This document shows positions 58,721 to 64,000 of a stretch of DNA of 64,000 nucleotides, piece by piece (positions within the stretch are counted from its first letter, which is position 1; the number at the start of each line of letters is the position of its first letter). Location of the stretch: NCBI GenBank assembly GCA_016716405.1, contig JADJWK010000003.1, positions 124,001 through 188,000 of the forward strand. Reading direction: 5' to 3'. The notes beneath the pieces are model-generated. The model was not told the origin of the DNA. It was given only the letters and a program-made list of their open reading frames with translations, and did not search any database. This DNA is from Candidatus Melainabacteria bacterium. GTDB lineage: Bacteria > Cyanobacteriota > Vampirovibrionia > Obscuribacterales > Obscuribacteraceae. Position numbers and translations under genes: made by a program.

Positions 58721-60558
58721 CGACTTCAGAGGACCTCCGGATACCAGAGCGTTTCACCCTGATCAGGAAGCTGGGTGAGGGCGGCATGGGAGCAGTGCTT
58801 CTCTGCCGCGATACGGTGCTTCTCCGGGATGTAGCGATCAAGGTCTTGCTCTCGTATGATTCCCCCGCAGAGATCAGGCGCTTTCAGAACGAGGCGAAGA
58901 TCGTCGCTCGGCTCAGCCACCCCAATATAGTTCAGGTGCTGGACTTCGGTCAGTCCGAGGACGGCAGTCTCTATCTTGTTCTGGAATATGTGGAGGGCGA
59001 GAGTCTCGCCGGCATTCTGGCGCGAGAGAAGTCCCTGTCAGCGGAGAGCGCTCTTCCTCTAATCAGGCAGATCTGTGAGGGGCTTGCCTACGCTCACGAC
59101 AACGGTGTCTGCCACCGGGATATCAAGCCGTCCAATGTCATGGTCGTCGAGGGCGAGGACGGAGGTTCGCTGGTCAAGCTCGTTGATTTCGGCATAGCCC
59201 GGTCGAATCGCGATGATGCTCAGAGGCTCACCATGGCCGGTGCGGCTATGGGCTCGCCGCTCTATATGAGTCCCGAGGGCGGACGGGGCGAGCATACCGA
59301 TGCCCGCAGCGATATCTACAGTCTCGGTTGCCTTATCTTCCAGGTTCTCTCCGGTTCGGTCCCGTTCAAAGGCGAGACCGCCCTTGCCACCATCATGATG
59401 CATTCAAGCGAACCGCCGCCGGCTCTATCGGAGCGCACCGCGACCGATGTCCCCGTCTTGCTCGAGAGTATAGTCGGTCGCTGCCTGGAGAAAGACCCGG
59501 CGGATCGTTTCCAGACCATAGCCGAGCTCGAGGGCGGTCTCGACGAGCTGGAGGAGTTCCTGGCGCCACGGCCGGTGCCTTCTTCACCGCTATCGATTAA
59601 GAGGGCGGTCCTTCCGGGTATCGCTTTCGTGGTTGTCACAGGGGCGATTGTTGTCACCGGAATACTCTTCGGCTCGGGCACCGCCTTGAGAGAGTCCAAG
59701 AAGGAGACCAGAAAGATCAGCGAGGACCCCGTGGTGCTCATGGCCGACTTTCAGGGAGATGATTTCAAGACCGGTTTCATCGATCGCGGCCAGGAGGTGA
59801 CCGGCAACGGCACCACCGACAGTGACCTGCAGGAGCTTCGAGGCAGAACCGACATCAGACAGCTTAATCTCCGCAATGGAGACTTCGACGGCTCCGGGTT
59901 CGGGTATGTCTCCGGTCTGCCCATCGAGATTCTGGATCTGACCAGCTCGTATATCAAACCCGCCGGGCTTAAGGAGATAAGCAAAATGGGACGGCTGAGG
60001 CTTTTGTTCTTGAAAGGAGTGAAAGGCATGGAGGGAGGTTGCCGCTATCTCTGCGATTTGCCTCTCCTGTCGACTCTTAGCTTGAAGACTTCCTGCGCCA
60101 CCAATGAGGATGTTCTTTCTTTGAAGGGATGCCGGGAATTGACCTTGCTCGATCTGCAGGGATGCAGGCATATTACAGGGGACGGCTTCGCCGCACTTTC
60201 CGCCATTCCCCGGCTCGAGAGACTGATGCTCTCGAATAGCGGTTTCAGAGGCGCGAACATCGAGCAGCTCACAGGGATGAAGCGTCTTCGAGCTCTGCGG
60301 CTGGCGTCCCTTTCACTCACTGATAAGGACATCGAGCCCCTGCTGGCTCTCAAGCTCTTGAGCCTGGACCTTTCCGGCAACCCCGAACTCACCGCGGGCG
60401 CCATCGAGAAGCTCGTGCGGATCAAGAGTCTCCAGCGAATATTTATCTCCAGGGAGCAGATCAAAGCTGTCCAGCGGTTCAAGAAGAGGCTGCCCGAATG
60501 CATGGTGCGCACCGACTCACCGGCAGCTTACGAGATGAACGGGGATCTCGACTTTTGA
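58717..60558 (+). CDS. Membrane Ser/Thr protein kinase with C-terminal LRRs
   Basis: The protein has 613 residues. The kinase domain (about 10-270) has LGEGGMGAVLLC, Lys in VAIKVLL, HRDIKPSNVMV and LVDFGIARSN; APE is SPE. All catalytic residues are present. A membrane helix (LPGIAFVVVTGAIVVTGILF) lies at about residues 295-320, followed by LRRs to the end (LRLLFLKGVKGMEGGCRYLC, RELTLLDLQGCRHITGDGFA, PRLERLMLSNSGFRGANIEQ). It is coupled to the LRR protein and lies after the HATPase protein, making a likely envelope signalling unit. Confidence 0.92.
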   Translation: MTTSEDLRIPERFTLIRKLGEGGMGAVLLCRDTVLLRDVAIKVLLSYDSPAEIRRFQNEAKIVARLSHPNIVQVLDFGQSEDGSLYLVLEYVEGESLAGILAREKSLSAESALPLIRQICEGLAYAHDNGVCHRDIKPSNVMVVEGEDGGSLVKLVDFGIARSNRDDAQRLTMAGAAMGSPLYMSPEGGRGEHTDARSDIYSLGCLIFQVLSGSVPFKGETALATIMMHSSEPPPALSERTATDVPVLLESIVGRCLEKDPADRFQTIAELEGGLDELEEFLAPRPVPSSPLSIKRAVLPGIAFVVVTGAIVVTGILFGSGTALRESKKETRKISEDPVVLMADFQGDDFKTGFIDRGQEVTGNGTTDSDLQELRGRTDIRQLNLRNGDFDGSGFGYVSGLPIEILDLTSSYIKPAGLKEISKMGRLRLLFLKGVKGMEGGCRYLCDLPLLSTLSLKTSCATNEDVLSLKGCRELTLLDLQGCRHITGDGFAALSAIPRLERLMLSNSGFRGANIEQLTGMKRLRALRLASLSLTDKDIEPLLALKLLSLDLSGNPELTAGAIEKLVRIKSLQRIFISREQIKAVQRFKKRLPECMVRTDSPAAYEMNGDLDF

Positions 60559-60667
60559 TATTGGGCGTAAGCCTTGCAGAGTGGCACTTTGCGGTTTCGT
60601 CCCTGATTTGGCCGGGCACAATGTATTGAGCCTGAGATCAAGGACCAGAGACTACGGGAGGCGTTGC

Positions 60668-63600
60668 GTGGCCGACGAAAAAGCTCCCGACCCGGGCAGG
60701 ACCGAGGCGGTTGAACCGAAAAACGTGGACCGGGAGGGCTATGGTGACCTTCAGCCGTCCCTGAGGCTCTCGGAGTCGGGCAATCTCGATTCGGCTCGGG
60801 AGGTCGAGAAGAGCTCCGGTGAGTCTGCCCCGGGCGAGTTCGGCAATCTCGAGATTCTTGCCGGACCCGATACTTCCTATAAGTCGGACAATCGCCCCGA
60901 TAATCCGGAAATGAGCCAGGAATCGGCTCACGATCGGCTTGTCCGGATCGACCAGGAGAAAAGGATCGGCTATATGACCGAGGGCTTTTCCGCCGCCGCC
61001 ACCGACGTCCACCGGCTGGTAGTTCCGGAGCTCGCTCTGGACGCGCTCAAAAGGGGCGATTCGCTTGCTCTCGCGGCTCTGGTGAGGGCGGCTGGGGAGT
61101 CGGAGGCGCCGTCTCGAGAGGGTATGACCGAGAGCATCGCGAAGGTTTTCAAAGATCACGGTCTTTCAGCACGATTCGAGCCCGGCGAAAACGGCAAGCT
61201 CACCATGAGAATCACCGGCGCCACCGGTGACTTGCAGATAAGCCCTGCCGGTGTGTCCAGCGGCGACGACTTTCTATCGCTCAGGCAGGAGGCCTGGGAG
61301 GAGGCTCGCCGGAGCCAGCTCGGTCCCGAAGGGGAGAATCGCCTGCACGAGCTTTTTCTTGGTTTTCGTCGGGCAAGCGGGGACAGACCCCTGGAGCATA
61401 TCGATGCTTTCAATCATCTGGTGCGCATGCACGCCTACTCGCCTGTGCACAATCAGGCCCTCTCGGAGATCGTCGATGCCATCAAGACCAGTGGCAGCGG
61501 CGAAGGCAGGGGAAGAGCATTTTCTCTTGGTGCGGGCACCGGCTATCTGGAGCACCTGATCAACCAGACGAATGGAAAAGGGGAGATTATTGATGCGTTC
61601 GATCTTCATCCGGTTGAGAGCGGACGTAATCGATTCTATCCCCAGGGCGGCAGGAGCTGGTCGGACGTCCATTCCGGCAGCGAATACACGGCTGCTTCGC
61701 ATCCGGAGAAGACTCTCCTGCTGTCCTGGCCTCCCTATAACGAGCCCTTCGGCGCCCGGGCCCTCACCGAGTATCTGGCAGCCGGCGACGCCAGCCCGGA
61801 GCTTGCCGCATCTCAGAAAGTGATAGTGGTCTCGCCGGGCAGCGGTGGCAACTCCGGTGACCGTGCCATGTGGGAGATTCTCTCCCGGGAGTTCGATCTG
61901 AAAAGGACAATCGAGCTCGATCACTGGTATGACCGGGGTGACACTGCCGTGCGTATCTACGAGAGAAAGCCACACGCCGAGGCCAGGCCTGATACCGGAA
62001 CCGCTGCGGTTGCGCGCCCTGCCGAGCCTGTAGCAGGAAGGAGCTATCTGGTAGCCGGCGATCAGGCGATCGCGCCGGGATCGGGAGTCATCCTCGGTGA
62101 AGGCGATGTCCGTGTCCCGGTGACGGCCGGCGCCTATGTCGATGGTGCCAGAAGTCTGCCCGGAGCCGACGGAAGCACCGCCATAATCTATCGTGACGAG
62201 CTCGGAAGGAGCCGCCTTCTGGCTCCATCCGGGAGTCGGGTACTGGTCGACGGGGTTCTGATCCCCGGTGATGTGGAGGTCGATCTATCTGGAAAGAAAG
62301 AGATCAAGATAGGCAATGCCCCGCCGCTCTCCCTGACCACCATGGATGGGGGCGCTTTGGGCTCCGGTCTTACTGTGCTCGACGGCATGAGGCGGGATCT
62401 GCCACTTCGCAACAACCAGCAAGTCGTCTTCGGCGATGCGTCGGCGCCGGATGTTGGAAGCGTTCAGGGCAGGCTGGACGACGGCCGGGTGTTCATCTTC
62501 CGCAATCAGCTCGACCACGGCGACGATATCAGAGCACCGGAGCAGCTTATAAGGGGCGCGCAGGAGATGGTGCGGGCCAATAAAGGCGTGCTTCCCGAAA
62601 AGGCCGAGTTCGCAGGGCTCCTGGATCTTTCCGCGATGATGAACGGGCGTGATGCTTTGATGGGCTACCGCCATCTGCTCGATCCGCGAACCGGAACCGT
62701 CTATTCTTTGAGCGTCGAAAAAGGAGCCGGAGCCGAGAGCACCATAGACATGCGGGTCGATCCCTACCATGCCGTGGTTCCTGCAGATTCGGTCTTGATT
62801 CCCAGAGGAACCGCCATCACCACCAGTGCCGGGGTGGACCGTCACGGCCGTTCGGGCTTCCATCGCGACCTGGTCTCTTCCGAGCCTGTCGAGCGCAGCC
62901 GGTCCGTCTCGACGGTAGAGGTCGAAGAGCCGGTCAGAAAGACCGAGCTCAAAATCCCGACAAGCACAGTCACTATCGACGGTGTCGAGAGGGCACCGGA
63001 GAAGGAGACGGCCGTGTTCCGAAAGAAGCTGGCTGCCGGTGTCGAAGCGATAAATGAGAGCCGTTTCGAGAAGGGATACGACTTACTGAAGAGTGCGGGC
63101 AATTACCCCGGTCAGGTCGATTTCGTCAGACGCGAAACTGTCCTGGCAGCGGGAGACCTTAGCGCAGGAGGTCTTGCAACCTATCTCGAGGGTCTCAAGC
63201 ATCCCTCGGTCTCTCGTTCGGGAGAGCGCTATATCGTAAGCGAGCCAGTCACCATAGTGGAGCTCCCGTCCGGTGCCCGGGTCGATATCATGCATCCGGA
63301 AAGAACCGTCGATGGTGACCGGGTGCAGGCGGCTGCGGATCTCGAGTTTGTCGAGGGACCGCAGACCCGGGCTCTGCAGAAGAGACACGCGGTTCTTATG
63401 GCGGCTTCCCTGACCGAGGCTCACCAGCAGCACTGGCAGGGCAAATTGATTTCGCCAACTTTTGCCGAGCATCTCGAGAGTAACGGCAATCAGGTGCGCA
63501 TCTATTCTCCTTTTGCCGAAGGCGATCCCCAGTATCGGCCCGCCATCGATCTTACCGGTCTTACTCCCAATGATGGATTCGAACGCGAAATGCTCGCCAT

Positions 63601-64000
63601 GGAAGCCCGCAATGTCATATTCGGCAACGAGACCCTTTTCCTGCTCAATGAAGCCGGTCTCTCCACCAGGGATTTGAGAGAGTCCCTTTCCTCCTCCGGT
63701 GATATCTTGCGCCAGGAAGGTCTTCTAGCCATGAGGTCTATGGAGAAGGACTCCATCAGGGCGCTTCCGTACGGGCTCCTTCCCGATGGACTGGTCAGGG
63801 GAATCGAGTCAGCCAATCGCGAGATCAAGGCAATGGTCCTGCCCCTGCGCCGGAACAGCCGATCGAGACCGGGATCCGAGATCGCATCTGATATTTCGGA
63901 GAGAGCGGCATCTCGAGCTATCGATGCCCTCAAGAGAGAAGGCATACCCCGGAGACTGGGAATTCCCCCGGAGCTTCTCACCACCGACAATATCAAGTTC
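60668..64000 (+). CDS. Giant protein with embedded methyltransferase-like domain (partial, open at right edge)
   Basis: The frame is open from GTG at 60668, with gggagg six bases upstream, to the edge: 1111 codons without a stop. Residues 1-100 are acidic and disordered. Residues about 240-432 resemble a class I SAM-dependent methyltransferase: SLGAGTGYLEHL (motif I, about 286-295), DAFDLHP (about 309), LLLSWPPYNEPFGARAL (SWPPY at 353-357), VIVVSPGSGGNSGDRAMWE, and a C-terminal ERK. The remaining 680 residues are beta- and Gly-rich with motifs such as DGVLIPGDVEVDLSG and MDGGALGSGLTV, then helical blocks (RKKLAAGVEAINESRFEKGY). No signal peptide or membrane helix is seen at the start. It could be a secreted effector-like or multidomain enzyme; its end is unknown. 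Confidence 0.8.
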   Translation, partial: MADEKAPDPGRTEAVEPKNVDREGYGDLQPSLRLSESGNLDSAREVEKSSGESAPGEFGNLEILAGPDTSYKSDNRPDNPEMSQESAHDRLVRIDQEKRIGYMTEGFSAAATDVHRLVVPELALDALKRGDSLALAALVRAAGESEAPSREGMTESIAKVFKDHGLSARFEPGENGKLTMRITGATGDLQISPAGVSSGDDFLSLRQEAWEEARRSQLGPEGENRLHELFLGFRRASGDRPLEHIDAFNHLVRMHAYSPVHNQALSEIVDAIKTSGSGEGRGRAFSLGAGTGYLEHLINQTNGKGEIIDAFDLHPVESGRNRFYPQGGRSWSDVHSGSEYTAASHPEKTLLLSWPPYNEPFGARALTEYLAAGDASPELAASQKVIVVSPGSGGNSGDRAMWEILSREFDLKRTIELDHWYDRGDTAVRIYERKPHAEARPDTGTAAVARPAEPVAGRSYLVAGDQAIAPGSGVILGEGDVRVPVTAGAYVDGARSLPGADGSTAIIYRDELGRSRLLAPSGSRVLVDGVLIPGDVEVDLSGKKEIKIGNAPPLSLTTMDGGALGSGLTVLDGMRRDLPLRNNQQVVFGDASAPDVGSVQGRLDDGRVFIFRNQLDHGDDIRAPEQLIRGAQEMVRANKGVLPEKAEFAGLLDLSAMMNGRDALMGYRHLLDPRTGTVYSLSVEKGAGAESTIDMRVDPYHAVVPADSVLIPRGTAITTSAGVDRHGRSGFHRDLVSSEPVERSRSVSTVEVEEPVRKTELKIPTSTVTIDGVERAPEKETAVFRKKLAAGVEAINESRFEKGYDLLKSAGNYPGQVDFVRRETVLAAGDLSAGGLATYLEGLKHPSVSRSGERYIVSEPVTIVELPSGARVDIMHPERTVDGDRVQAAADLEFVEGPQTRALQKRHAVLMAASLTEAHQQHWQGKLISPTFAEHLESNGNQVRIYSPFAEGDPQYRPAIDLTGLTPNDGFEREMLAMEARNVIFGNETLFLLNEAGLSTRDLRESLSSSGDILRQEGLLAMRSMEKDSIRALPYGLLPDGLVRGIESANREIKAMVLPLRRNSRSRPGSEIASDISERAASRAIDALKREGIPRRLGIPPELLTTDNIKF

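Noticed and set aside
1..64000. CRISPR array, insertion sequences or an integrated element
   Set aside because: I saw no spaced direct repeats of the CRISPR type, no transposase or integrase motif, and no target-site duplication next to either tRNA.

Overview
The window comes from a Gram-negative bacterium with an LPS-type outer membrane. It carries lpxC and lpxD, an OmpH/Skp chaperone, a BamA-type Omp85 protein with three POTRA domains and an LptD/OstA-like protein. By eye GC is in the mid to high 50s, coding is dense, and GTG/TTG starts are common. Exported TPR proteins, Hanks-type Ser/Thr kinases with C-terminal leucine-rich repeats (LRRs), a cyanobacteria-like receiver domain and a three-POTRA Omp85 would fit a non-photosynthetic relative of Cyanobacteria (Melainabacteria/Vampirovibrionia, Obscuribacter-like). 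That placement is an inference; no marker here settles it. I see no insertion sequence, prophage, integrase, CRISPR array or rRNA.

Layout. 1-4.5 kb: the 3' end of a helicase-like gene, a TPR membrane protein, a CPBP membrane protease, small membrane proteins and a ribbon-helix-helix regulator with its own promoter/operator. 4.5-6.4 kb: selD and yedF (selenium metabolism). 6.5-9.2 kb: an overlapping operon of iron-dependent alcohol dehydrogenase, SCP2 protein and PfkB sugar kinase. 9.4-13 kb: LptD-like protein, ROK sugar kinase, HAD-like protein. 13-16.3 kb: a Ser/Thr kinase-LRR protein with a TonB-C-like membrane protein. 16.4-24.8 kb: envelope cluster bamA-skp-lpxD-lpxC followed by a second kinase-LRR gene and a DUF4139 protein. 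25-33.6 kb: aldehyde dehydrogenase, thioredoxin-TPR protein, tmk, several exported proteins and an MFS/spermidine-synthase-like fusion. 33.6-39.2 kb: tRNA(CAT), efp-accB-accC and, divergently, valS. 39.4-45.7 kb: a PAS-only protein, SRAP peptidase, tRNA-Arg and a three-gene operon headed by a phytochelatin-synthase-like protease. 45.8-51.6 kb: a 920-residue acyl-activating/ACP/acyltransferase fusion, UspA and a large membrane protein. 52-55 kb: holin-like protein, a sigma-70 factor, an HTH-receiver fusion and an LRV-repeat protein. 55-60.6 kb: exported proteins, then a signalling cassette (HATPase sensor, membrane LRR protein, third kinase-LRR). 60.7 kb to the end: at least 1111 codons of one giant protein with an embedded methyltransferase-like domain, open at the window edge.

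Together the genes describe envelope building (Lpx, Bam, Lpt-like, acetyl-CoA carboxylase, acyltransferase fusion) beside an expanded set of envelope-spanning sensors. The least familiar parts are the three-gene cassette at 56.7-60.6 kb, the duplicated Cys module of the kinase at 13-15 kb, the phytochelatin-synthase operon, and the giant protein at the right edge.
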